Part shown: positions 19,044-27,740 of the stretch, piece by piece
Layout of the letters: each line of letters begins with the position of its first letter
Numbering within the stretch: position 1 is the first letter of the stretch
From: JAKOUY01 sp037045185
GTDB taxonomy: Bacteria; Actinomycetota; Acidimicrobiia; Acidimicrobiales; Ilumatobacteraceae
NCBI GenBank assembly: GCA_037045185.1
Contig: JBAOHQ010000001.1
Coordinates: 1 to 64,000, forward strand
Length of the DNA stretch: 64,000 bases
Direction: 5' to 3'
Notes under the pieces: generated by a model
Database searches by the model: none
What the model saw: only the letters and a program-made list of their open reading frames with translations
What the model was told of the DNA's origin: nothing
Program-made: the position numbers and the translations under genes

Positions 19044-19082
19044 CCCACGTGATCAACCCACGTGATCAACCCACGTGATCAA
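19044..19082 (+). repeat. Three perfect tandem copies of a 13-base repeat (left array)
   Basis: Three exact head-to-tail units of CCCACGTGATCAA occupy 19044-19082, just after the stop of the luciferase-like gene. Each unit contains two overlapping palindromes, CACGTG and TGATCA. The same unit occurs three times in inverted orientation at 20117-20155. Confidence 0.9.
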
Positions 19083-19164
19083 GCTCGATCGTTGCCCAGA
19101 CAACTTCCACTGATCACGACCGCCCACCTGCCGAACGGCCCCGGCCGATGTCCACTACCGGGAC

Positions 19165-20076
19165 ATGGATCGGCGATTCAAGATCGTTGCCGGGTTCGCC
19201 GCCGAACATCACTCGGCGCTGTCCACCGGCCAGCTGGAACGCCTGCGCGTCACGGCCACGATGCGCGCCAACTGGGTCGACCGTGGGCTGCTGGCGAAGG
19301 CGGGTCTGCGGTCGTACGTGATCGGCGGCTCGCAGCCGACGTGGCACCGAGCGCTGGCGGTGGCCGTCGCCGATACCGGTGGGCGGGGATACATCGCTGG
19401 ACGATCCCTGGCCAGGATGTACAACCTCGACGGGTTCACCAACGATGCAGTGGAGCTGCTCGTGCCGTGGGCACACCGGATGGCGAGTGCGCACGGCGTC
19501 GTGCACTCGACACGGCGGCCGATCGGCGCCGCAGACCTGCGCTGGCGAGACGGACTTCGGTGCGTGACGCCAGAGCGGATGATCCTCGACAGCCCGACCT
19601 TCGGGTTCAGCCAAGACGAGATCGAGAACGCGATCGACTCCGCCATCCGCCTTCGGCTGGTCTCGGAGACCCGCCTTCGGCGGCGCGTCGAGGAGCGACA
19701 CTCGCGCGGCGTCAACGGAGGACGTGCACTCCTCGACGCGATGATCGACACCGGCGGGGAGAGCGCCTTGGAGCGCCGCTTCCTGGCCCTGGTCCGCCAC
19801 GCCCGTCTCCCCCGTCCCACGACGCAACGTGTCTACCGCAGTAACGGGACGACGATTGCCCGAGTGGACTTCCAGTTCGCCGACGGGCTGATCGTCGAGG
19901 TGCACGGGCATGAGAAGCACTCGGCCCGCCAGCATCGCCGGCGAGACGCTGAGCGGGCCAACGAGATGGCGGTTCGCAGCCGCCGGACACTCACGTTCAC
20001 CTTCGAACACGTCACGCGTGATCGGGACTACGTGGTGGCCATGCTTCGCCGAGCCCAGCGGTCCGCTGCGGCGTGA
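19165..20076 (+). CDS. DUF559-type protein (nuclease-like fold) with AbiEi-like N-terminus
   Basis: A 303-residue protein of a large actinobacterial family. The N-terminal half resembles the winged-helix and substrate-like part of AbiEi antitoxins (ALSTGQLERLRVTATMRANW; GYIAGRSLARMYNLDGF; LRCVTPERMILDSPTFGF). The C-terminal ~110 residues resemble DUF559, a VSR/PD-(D/E)xK-type nuclease fold, with ESALERRFLALVRHARLPRP, RVDFQFADGLIVEVHGHEKH and a final Arg-rich helix. Whether it cuts DNA is unknown; the candidate acidic residues are the Glu at the start of this domain, Asp in RVDF and Glu in VEVHG. It is bracketed by inverted arrays of a 13-base repeat. Confidence 0.75.
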   Translation: MDRRFKIVAGFAAEHHSALSTGQLERLRVTATMRANWVDRGLLAKAGLRSYVIGGSQPTWHRALAVAVADTGGRGYIAGRSLARMYNLDGFTNDAVELLVPWAHRMASAHGVVHSTRRPIGAADLRWRDGLRCVTPERMILDSPTFGFSQDEIENAIDSAIRLRLVSETRLRRRVEERHSRGVNGGRALLDAMIDTGGESALERRFLALVRHARLPRPTTQRVYRSNGTTIARVDFQFADGLIVEVHGHEKHSARQHRRRDAERANEMAVRSRRTLTFTFEHVTRDRDYVVAMLRRAQRSAAA

Positions 20077-20116
20077 CCGACGCGATCAGCGGTCGTGGTC
20101 GTCAGGGCGAGACTTG

Positions 20117-20155
20117 CTGATCACGTGGGCTGATCACGTGGGCTGATCAGTTGGG
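20117..20155 (-). repeat. Three tandem 13-base units, inverted relative to the left array
   Basis: Two exact units of CTGATCACGTGGG (20117-20142) and one diverged unit CTGATCAGTTGGG (20143-20155). The reverse complement, CCCACGTGATCAG, differs from the left-array unit at one base. The array ends 16 bases before the start codon of the next luciferase-like gene, so it could also act as an operator there. Confidence 0.88.
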
Positions 20156-20171
20156 TCCTAGTCTCGGGACG

Positions 20172-21396
20172 ATGCGCTTTTCGGTGATCTTCGAGGCTCA
20201 GACCAACGACGCCTCGCCGGGGAACGAGCACCGGGTCGTACAGCAGTGCGTCGAGCAGGCGGTGTTCGCCGAAGCCATGGGCTTCGACACGGTGTGGGCC
20301 GTGGAGCACCACGCGCTCACGTGGTACGCGCACATGAGCGCGCCGGAGATCTTCCTGTCGTACGTGGCCGCCAAGACCAGCCGGATCGGGCTCGGACACG
20401 GGTGCGTGCTGATGCCGTTCGGGTTCAACCACCCGCTGCGGGTGGCCGAGCGGGTGGGCATGCTCGATTCGCTGTCGGGTGGCCGGCTCCACGTCGGCGC
20501 CGGGCGCGGGGCGACGCAGCAGGAGATGGGCATGTTCGGCGTCGACGTCGCCGACACCTACCCGCAGATGGAGGAGACGCTGCGGATCATCAGCAACGTC
20601 TGGCGCGCCGACCGGTTCGAGTGGCACAGCGACGTGATCGACCTGCCCAGCCGGCCCGTGCACCCGAGCCCGATCCAGCATCCCCATCCGCCGCTGTACA
20701 TGGCCTGCACCAAGCGCGACACCGTGCGCTTGGCGGCCGAGTTGGGTGTCGGGGCTCTGGTGCTCGGCTTCGGCGGGCCGGAGGAGATCGGCGTGCTGCG
20801 GGCGATCTACGACCAGGCCATCGCCGAGCGCACCGGTGAGCGGTTCGTCAGCGATCATGCCAACGACCACTTCGAGCGCGCTGTGCCCGTCGATCGTGTT
20901 GGACGACGCCGAGCAGGCTCGCCGGATCGGCACCCGCGGCCAGCGCTTCTTCGCCGAGTCCATCCACTACTGGTACGGCACCGGGCGCCCGCCCGCGCTG
21001 GATGTGGACGCCGGCGACGACCTCACCGAGATGGCCAGGGACTCCGAGCGCATCGTCGCCAAGCTGCACGAGATGAACGTGCCGGTGTCGCCAGCCGCCA
21101 CCACCCTCTACGCCCCGCCGGAGCACGCCTACGGTGACCAGGAGCAGGCCGTGGCCTACGCCCAGCGGCTGGTGGACGCTGGAGCGGACGAGATCATGGT
21201 GATCTGCCAGATGGGCACCGTCACGCACGAGGCCTCGATGGAGACGCTGCGTCACTGGGGCGAGTACGTCATTCCCACCCTTCGAGCCAGGTCGGCGGCG
21301 GGCCACCCCCACGAGGAGGCAACACGAGGAGGCACCATGACCGAGGAGACCACGACCGAGGAGACAACGACCGAGGAGACGCCATGGACAGCATGA
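20172..21396 (+). CDS. LLM-class luciferase-like oxidoreductase (frame break near 20877)
   Basis: A luciferase-like protein of about 407 residues. The first frame from ATG 20172 contains FDTVWAVEHHALTWYAHMSA, VGMLDSLSGGRLHVGAGRGA and HPHPPLYMACTKRDTVRLAA; after one extra base near 20876-20880 the second frame continues PSIVLDDAEQARRIGTRGQR to MVICQMGTVTHEASMETLRH. It is paralogous to the gene at 17816. The C-terminus ends in a TEETT-type tail encoded by three 15-base repeats (21340-21384) that overlap the start of the SDR gene; see the separate note on which start is real. Confidence 0.8.
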
Positions 21397-22137
21397 CCGA
21401 CCGCAACCGGATGCTGTCGGGCAAGGTGGCCATCGTCACCGGCGCGGCCCGCGGCCAAGGTCTGGCCGAGGCGACGTTGTTCGCCGCCCACGGTGCCAAG
21501 GTGGTGCTCACCGATGTGCTCGCCGACGTCCACGACGCCGCCAGTGCCATTGGCCCGAGCGCCATCGCCGTCGATCACGACGTGTCCGACCGGGCCTCGT
21601 GGGACGCGGTTGCCGCCGCGGCCGTCCAAGCCTTCGGCGGCGTCGACATCCTGGTGAACAACGCCGGGATCTATCGCAACACCCCCCTCCTGGACACCGA
21701 CGAGGCCCTCTTCCGCCAGGTGCTGGAGATCAACCTGGTCGGCGCGTGGCACGGCATCCAGACCATCGCACCGCTGATCGTCCAACGGGGCGGCGGCGCC
21801 ATCGTCAACATCGCCTCGATCGCCGGGATCAAGGCGGTTCCCGGCGGTTCTGCCTACATGACGTCGAAGTTCGGCCTGCGCGGCCTCACCAAGGCGGCAG
21901 CCGCGGAACTGGGCCGAGTGGGTATCCGGGTCAACGCCATCCTGCCCGGCATCATCGACACCCCGATGACCGTCGCCGCGCTGGCCGCGCGTGGCGAGGG
22001 CATCGTCGACGAGATCCCCTTGCGCACCATTGGTCAGCCCGGCGACGTGGCCGAACTGACCCTGTTCCTGGCCAGCGACTCGGCGGCGGTTCATCACTGG
22101 CGCTGACTACGTGATCGACGGCGGGTCCACGGCCTGA
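21384..22137 (+). CDS. Short-chain dehydrogenase/reductase (frame break near 22088)
   Basis: A classical SDR of about 250 residues. It shows the nucleotide-binding VAIVTGAARGQG (TGxxxGxG), the NNAG motif in DILVNNAGIY, the catalytic Ser in ASIAGIKAV and the YMTSK of the YxxxK pair. The frame as read stops at 22106, but removing one G from GGCGGCGGTTC near 22088 restores the usual C-terminus ITGADYVIDGGSTA ending at 22137. It overlaps the end of the preceding luciferase-like gene. ATG 21384 is used here; 21393 and an upstream ATG at 21337 with a good ribosome site are alternatives. The alcohol/ketone substrate is unknown. Confidence 0.85.
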
Positions 22138-22164
22138 GGCTGCCCGACCGGTACCGTCGCGCCG

Positions 22165-22785
22165 GTGAGCAGCGTCATCTCGCAGATCGCGAACAGCAGC
22201 CTGCTGCTCTGGACCGTGCTTGGCGCGATCGCCGCGGCCATCGTGGCCGGGCCGCTGGGCCAACGGATGGGCACCTCGTGGCTCGGCACGTTCCTGGCCC
22301 TGGCCTCCCTGTTCGAGATCGTCGTCATCACCCTGGCCGTCCGCCAGGGCGCGCTGTTCGAGCGAGGGCTGGGTCCCAGCCTCGACTCGATACCGCTGGG
22401 CGACCGCCTCGGGTGGTGGCGCGACGGGTGGGAGTTGCGCCGAGTGGTGGACCCGGCCAACAGCGAGTGGCTGTTGAACGTCGTGCTGTTCGTGCCGGCC
22501 GGGCTGGCGTGGACCGCGCTGACCCGCAACGCCCCGCTCACCCTGGTGTGGCTGGTGATGGCCTCCTTCGTCATCGAGACGATCCAGTCGGTCACCGGTG
22601 CCGGGGCGCCGGACACGGCGGACCTCGTGGCCAACAGCATCGGGGCGCTAGCCGGTGTCCTCCTCGGCGTGTTGTGGATCGTGGCCAACGGGCGCCGCGA
22701 GGGCCTGTCCCGCGGGGCGTCCTGGTGGGCACGGTGGGTCTGGTCGCCGTGGTGGTTGGCCTGTTCGTCACCGTCCAGGTGCTAG
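22165..22785 (+). CDS. VanZ-like membrane protein
   Basis: A membrane protein with about five hydrophobic segments and the VanZ-family core: NSEWLLNVVLFVPAGLAWT, SFVIETIQSVTGAGAPDTAD and LVANSIGALAGVLLGVLW, where the conserved N-x-LLNxxLFxPxG, E-x-IQ and D-x-AN features are visible. VanZ-like proteins are associated with glycopeptide resistance or phage-shock functions, but most have no known role. The last ~30 residues in this frame look unnatural, and the downstream coding sequence begins in another frame at about 22725, so either the gene ends early and overlaps its neighbour or a shift joins the two. Confidence 0.75.
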   Translation: MSSVISQIANSSLLLWTVLGAIAAAIVAGPLGQRMGTSWLGTFLALASLFEIVVITLAVRQGALFERGLGPSLDSIPLGDRLGWWRDGWELRRVVDPANSEWLLNVVLFVPAGLAWTALTRNAPLTLVWLVMASFVIETIQSVTGAGAPDTADLVANSIGALAGVLLGVLWIVANGRREGLSRGASWWARWVWSPWWLACSSPSRC

Positions 22786-23120
22786 CCGACCGGCGCATCG
22801 AGCGCCTCGAGCGTGAGCTGCACACCCAGTTCGACGCGGCGACGCGCTCGATCATCGGCAACGACGCCGGCGGGGCCAACAACGGGGCCAACAACGGGGC
22901 CGACAACGGCGACCCTGTGACCACGACCTTCGACGAGTTCATGGCGATGGCGTCCGTGCGCCCGGACTCGATCGTCTACACCGATGACAACCGGGTGGCC
23001 GACGTGCGCTACCCGATCGAGTTCTTCGGCGTGCACCGCTGCGTGTTCGTGCGCTTCACGCCCACCGGCACCTCGTTCCGCCGTGACGGCGGCAGCGAGT
23101 GCACCCGATTCCGTGGCTGA
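22725..23120 (+). CDS. Membrane-anchored hypothetical protein, or the C-terminal half of the VanZ-like protein
   Basis: From GTG 22725 the protein starts with a hydrophobic segment, VGLVAVVVGLFVTVQVLA, followed by a coiled region (DRRIERLERELHTQFDAATR), a short Asn/Gly repeat (GGANNGANNGADNG) and a ~70-residue C-terminal domain containing YPIEFFGVHRCVFVRFTPTG. I do not recognise the domain. The codon bias is that of the neighbours. It may be an independent anchored protein whose start overlaps the VanZ-like gene, or that gene's continuation after a two-base insertion near 22713-22718. Confidence 0.6.
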   Translation: MGTVGLVAVVVGLFVTVQVLADRRIERLERELHTQFDAATRSIIGNDAGGANNGANNGADNGDPVTTTFDEFMAMASVRPDSIVYTDDNRVADVRYPIEFFGVHRCVFVRFTPTGTSFRRDGGSECTRFRG

Positions 23121-23136
23121 CCGGGCTGGGGCTTGA

Positions 23137-25684
23137 TCAACGGCGCCGGAGCTCCACCGCCCCGGCAGGGATCTGCGGCTCCAGGTTGAACGGCGACGAC
23201 CACTGCCCCACCACGGTGAGCGTTCCGGGATCCACCAGGACCACCACGGTCCCGGGGAGCGAGTCGTACAGACGGACCATCGTGGCGACGAACCCGATCC
23301 GACCGGGAGCTCTGGTCGGCCAGCGGCGAGTCGACCGCATGGAGGAACGCTGCGGGGTCGTCGAGGCGGACCGCCCGGCGGACGATCGACAACGGCACGT
23401 CGAACAGCGCCAGGGCACGGTCACCGGTCAGGTCGGAAGCCTCGGTGACTCTCGTCTTGAACCACAGCACCGACGACGGCCGGATCCAGTAGCCGCCCGT
23501 CCCCGCACCGCCGAGGGTGATCAACCGATCCCCCGTGAAGATCGTGGTGCTCGGGCCTGCGGGTAGGTCCTGGTTGGGGTCGTACCACAGGTCGGCGGCC
23601 GGGTCGAAGGCGCCCATCATCGAGCCTTTGAACGAATACAACGCCCGGCCCTCGACCCAGACCGGGCCGAGGCCGGGATGGGCGACGACGCTGCCGCGCA
23701 ACGCCCGCCAGGAATTCGTGGCCGGATCGTAGGCCCCACCGTCTCCGTACAGCGTCGGCGAGGAGTTGCTGCTCCGCCCGCCCAGCACCACCATCTCGGC
23801 GCCGGTCCACACGGCGTCCACGGCGCGGGCGCCCATCGGCGCGCTAGGCAGCACGCGCCAGGTGCGTGAAGACGGGTCGTACGCCGCGCCGTCGGCCAGC
23901 GGCGTCGTGCCGGTGGCAGGGATGGTCGCCGCGAATCCGCCCCAGATCACCACTTCCTTGCCCGTCCACACGATCGCCGCGTCGGTCCGCGCCGGGATGG
24001 GTGGCGCGGTCACCGGCGCGCTGGCGCCGTCGGGGCCGATGATCTGCGCGGCCTGACCTGCGGCCCACACGAACAGGCCCTGATCCGTGGCAACGCGCAG
24101 GGTCAGGCTGCTCAGGTTGCCCGGCGGCCGGTCGACGGACTGCCACCGCCGCGTCGCCGGGTCGAGGATCGCGCCGAGCGGTTCACCCGGCTGACCACCG
24201 AGGACGAAGAGCCGCCCCGCCGCGTAGGCCACCAGTGAGTCCGGGCGAGCGGTACCCGGCGTGGCGCCGAGGCCACGCCACGTCGCCTGCTGGGGATCGA
24301 ACCCGGCGACCTGCCCGCCACCGTAGGCCAGCACCTCCGATCCGGTCCACGCGACGTATGTCCAGCCGGTGGCCGTGGTGACCGAGACCGGAGGCGCGGC
24401 GATCGGGACCTTGTCACCGCGCACCTCGCCGAGGGTCAGCGGGTCGACCCGGAAGCCGCCGGCGCCGTGCTCGAACGAGCCGATCAGCAGGATTTCCGAT
24501 CCCGTCCACACCGGGCGTGACTGCCCGTGGTACCCGCCCGCGCGGTCGGTTGCGGCACAGCAGTTCGCAGCGACCCAATCGTCGTGAACCACGTCGTAGG
24601 CCACCGCCCCGCCCTTGGCGAACTCGACGACCCGTTCACCGGCGAGCAGACCGGCGAAGCCGGGGTGATACGGCCCAGGTCGCAGGGATCGCGCCCGGAG
24701 TGTGCGCGGGTCGAACGCCACGGCGTGGCCGGCGGCGTCGTTGAGGTAGAGCACCTCGAGGCCGGCCCAGACACCGTGGCCACCGGCTTCGCTGGGGTCA
24801 GCAGCGAGGCGCCAGGTGTCGGTGTTCGGGTCGTACACACCGATGCGTGCGCCCTTGACGACGACCTCGGTGGTGGTCCAGACCGCGTCGTTCGGACGCT
24901 CCACCGGCGAGGCCGCGACGGGTGTCCAGGTCATGGCCACCGGATCGAGCAGCCACGGCGTGCCCTGTGCCGGCCACACGAACACCCGGTCGCCGATGCT
25001 AGTGGCCACCGTGGACGAGTCGATCGACGGCGCTGTCTGACCAGGCGGCGGATCGATCGTCGACCAGGAATCGGCCGACGGGTCGTAGACGGCGCCGAGC
25101 GGCGCCGCGGCGCCGCCACCCAGCACCACCATCCGGCCGGCTGCAGCCAGCACCAGCGGGTTGGAGCGCGGCTCCAACGGTGACGGGGCGATCACCCGCC
25201 AGCGATCCTCCGCCGGTTGATAGGCGGCGCCGTCGTTGCGCGGTGCGTCGTCACCGGCGCCGGGGTCGGTGCCGGCCGTGGCCGTGCCGCCATACGCGAT
25301 CGCCTCGCCACCGATCCACACCACGCCGGCGTCGTGGCGAATCCCCAGTGGGTTGGCGGCGATCGTCGCCCACGTCCGACCGGTGCCGGCTTCTGGCGTT
25401 GCCGAGACATCGGGCGTCGCTACGGTGCCCGGCGTCGCCACGGTGCCCGGCGTCGCCACGGTGCCCGGCGTCGCCGCGGGGACGAGCCGGCGATTGCCGT
25501 CGTTCAGCAACCAACTGCCCAGCCCGCCCGTCAGCACCAGCAGGCTGACCACGCCACCGGCGACACGGCGCTGTGTCCGGCGACGCAGAGAGGCGCGCAC
25601 GTTCGAGGCGACGTCGGCAACCGAACGGACCGGCTCCTCGTCCACGGCCGATAGGGCTCGCTGCAGGCGCTGATCGACGTTCAT
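23137..25684 (-). CDS. Single-pass membrane protein with kelch-like beta-propeller repeats (frame break near 23312)
   Basis: A protein of about 849 residues. Residues 1-40 are cytoplasmic and resemble the short tails of sigma-factor partners; about 41-58 form one transmembrane helix (VAGGVVSLLVLTGGLGSWLL); residues 70-95 are repeated TPGTVA units encoded by 18-base repeats near 25423-25480. The rest is a long series of kelch/galactose-oxidase-type blades, for example MVVLGGGAAAPLGAVYDPSA and EMVVLGGRSSNSSPTLYGDG. One extra A near 23312 separates the last blade. It overlaps the ECF sigma gene by ATGA, so it is most simply its extracytoplasmic sensor or anti-sigma partner, though no zinc anti-sigma motif is present. 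Confidence 0.8.
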
Positions 25685-26226
25685 ACCCCGTCCTGAGTCC
25701 CGAGCATCGGGCGGAGTTGCTCCAGCCCGCGGGAGAGCTGTGACTTCACCGTGCCGACGGAGATGCCGAGCAGCGCGGCGATGGTGGCCTCGGGGAGGTC
25801 CTCGTAGAAGCGCAATACCACCACCGCCCGCCGCCGCGGGGCCAAGGTGGCCAGTGCCCGCAGGACGCGATCACGCTCGTCGACGTCCCGCTCGGCGGAC
25901 CCGCCGCCCTGCCCCCAATCACGTGCCACGTGGTCCCGGCGCAGGGCCAGTCGCGCTCGCCGCCCCCAGCGCCCGAGCTGATGGACCATCGCCGTGCGCA
26001 CGTAGGCCCCGAGGTCGTCCACCCGGCCGTCGCGCCAGCGCGGATACGTGGCCGCGAGCGTGTCGGCGAGCAGGTCATCGGCGTCGTGGCGCTGGCCGGC
26101 CAGCAGCCGGGCCAGGCGCTGCAACCGCGGGAGCTGGTCGGCCAGGCCCTCCAGGCCCTCTAGGCCCTCCAGGCCAGCCAGCTCGGCCACGTCAGGATCC
26201 CGGCGCCTCGGGCGCGACTCAGCCAC
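25681..26226 (-). CDS. ECF sigma factor of the SigE type
   Basis: A 181-residue sigma-70 family factor with region 2 (HDADDLLADTLAATYPRW; LGAYVRTAMVHQLGRWGRRA) and region 4 (RRRAVVVLRFYEDLPEATIA followed by ALLGISVGTVKSQLSRGLEQ). The pattern is that of the actinobacterial SigE-family ECF group (TIGR02983-like). A small Gly-Leu-Glu repeat lies at residues 18-27. The downstream membrane beta-propeller overlaps its stop, and rdgB ends only 14 bases upstream, so the pair might be read through from the murI-rph-rdgB operon as well as from its own promoter. Confidence 0.88.
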   Translation of the reverse strand: MAESRPRRRDPDVAELAGLEGLEGLEGLADQLPRLQRLARLLAGQRHDADDLLADTLAATYPRWRDGRVDDLGAYVRTAMVHQLGRWGRRARLALRRDHVARDWGQGGGSAERDVDERDRVLRALATLAPRRRAVVVLRFYEDLPEATIAALLGISVGTVKSQLSRGLEQLRPMLGTQDGV

Positions 26227-26240
26227 GCCGCACCAGAGAC

Positions 26241-26921
26241 CTAGCTGGGCCGAGAAGTTGCCGGCGACGTTGCAGGCGACGTTGCCGGCGACGTTGCCGG
26301 GCCGGCCGCCAGCCGCTCGGCGAGGGCGGCGATCGCCCGGCCGCGGTGCGACACGGCGTGCTTGGCCGCCTCGCTCATCTCGGCGAAGGTCCGCCCGACC
26401 GGCCCCTCACGCTCGCCGTCGTCGTCGACGTCGGGGACGAAGACCGAGTCGTAGCCGAACCCGCGATCCCCGCGCTCCTCGGTGGCGATCGATCCGCGGC
26501 ACACGCCCTCGACCGCCACCTCCCTGCCGTCGGGCCACACCACCACGGCAACGGTGACGAACTGCGCCCCGCGGCGCTCGGCAGGAACCCCGGCCAACTC
26601 GGCCAGCAGCCTGGCCCGGTTCTGTGCGTAGCTGGCGCCCTCTCCGGCGAAGCGGGCTGTGATCACGCCGGGCGCGCCGTCGAGCGCGTCGACGAACAGG
26701 CCGGTGTCGTCCGCCACCGCGGGCAGGCCCGTGGCCGTGGCGATCGCCGCGGCCTTCAGCCGGGCGTTGCCGGCCAGGGTGTCGGCGTCCTCCACCACGT
26801 CGGGCACCTCGGCGGGGCGAGGCAGCATGTGGCAGACATCCGCCAGCAGCGTCCGCAGTTCGGCCACCTTGTCGGGGTTGGCCGAGGCGCACACGAACGT
26901 CGGACGTGAACCCGGCGACAT
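26241..26921 (-). CDS. rdgB: RdgB/HAM1 non-canonical purine NTP pyrophosphatase
   Basis: A 226-residue ITPase-family enzyme that hydrolyses dITP, XTP and related triphosphates to keep them out of nucleic acids. Motifs are FVCASANPDKVAELRTLL at the N-terminus, VADDTGLFVDALDGAPGV, the RFAGEGASYAQNRARLL segment, GFGYDSVFVPD and the C-terminal MSEAAKHAVSHRGRAIAAL. The start ATG 26921 is eight bases after the rph stop. The last 15 residues are a degenerate PATS repeat encoded by tandem 12-base units (about 26260-26300), absent from family members I know. Confidence 0.92.
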   Translation of the reverse strand: MSPGSRPTFVCASANPDKVAELRTLLADVCHMLPRPAEVPDVVEDADTLAGNARLKAAAIATATGLPAVADDTGLFVDALDGAPGVITARFAGEGASYAQNRARLLAELAGVPAERRGAQFVTVAVVVWPDGREVAVEGVCRGSIATEERGDRGFGYDSVFVPDVDDDGEREGPVGRTFAEMSEAAKHAVSHRGRAIAALAERLAAGPATSPATSPATSPATSRPS

Positions 26922-26928
26922 CGCCCGC

Positions 26929-27695
26929 CTACCGCCCCAGCGGCCGCGGCGTGGGCGGCTCGGCGACCAGTTCGGCCTGCAGGTCGACGATCTCCGCCAA
27001 CCCGCCGGTGGCCAGGCCGAGCAGGGAGTCCAGCTCGGCGCGGCTGAAGGCCATGCCCTCGGCGGTGCCCTGAACCTCGACGAAGCGCAACTCGTCACCG
27101 GGCCGGCCGAGGACCACGACGTTCATGTCCACCTCGGCGCGCGAGTCCTCGACGTACGGCAGGTCGAGCACCGCCCGGCCGCCGACGATGCCCACGCTGA
27201 TCGCCGCGCAGAACGAGTGCAGCGGGTGGGTGGTGATCGAGGTGTTCTGGACCAGCCGGGTCAGCGCGCGTCGTGCAGGGCCAGGTACCCGCCGCAGATG
27301 CTCGCGGTGCGCGTGCCGCCATCGGCCTGGAGCACGTCGCAGTCCACGATGACCTGGCGCTCGCCGAGGGCGCGCATGTCGCACGCGGCGCGCAACGAGC
27401 GCCCGATCAGGCGCTGGATCTCCACCGTTCGGCCGCTCTGCTTGCCCTTGGCGGCCTCCCGGTCGATCCGCTCCGGCGAGGCCCCCGGCAGCATCGAGTA
27501 CTCGGCCGTCACCCATCCCTTGCCGGTGTTGCGCATCCAGCGCGGCACGTCCTCGTCCACCGAGGCGGTGCACAGGACACGGGTCTTGCCGAACGTCACC
27601 AGCACGCTGCCCGCTGCCATCTCGGTGTAGTCACGCTCGAAGGTGATCGGGCGCAGTTCGTCGGCGGCGCGGCCGTCGGGGCGGGGGCTTGGCAT
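26929..27695 (-). CDS. rph: RNase PH (frame break near 27265)
   Basis: RNase PH trims tRNA 3' ends by phosphorolysis. The N-terminal frame from ATG 27695 has RPITFERDYTEMAAGSVLVT, EYSMLPGASPERIDREAAKG and RSLRAACDMRALGERQVIVD CDVL; the second frame has LTRLVQNTSITTHPLHSFCA, VLDLPYVEDSRAEVDMNVVV and the C-terminal helix. The break lies at GACGCGCGCTGACC near 27265, where two extra bases (or one missing) separate LALHDA from LTRLV. All domains are present. The gene sits between murI and rdgB in the order common in actinobacteria. Confidence 0.9.
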
Positions 27696-27740
27696 GGGTG
27701 CTCCTGGAGGTGAGTGCTGGAGGTGAGTGCTGGTTGTGGT

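Noticed and set aside
19044..20155. The 13-base repeat arrays as a CRISPR
   Set aside because: Units are contiguous with no spacers, too short, and flank a gene; no cas genes are present.
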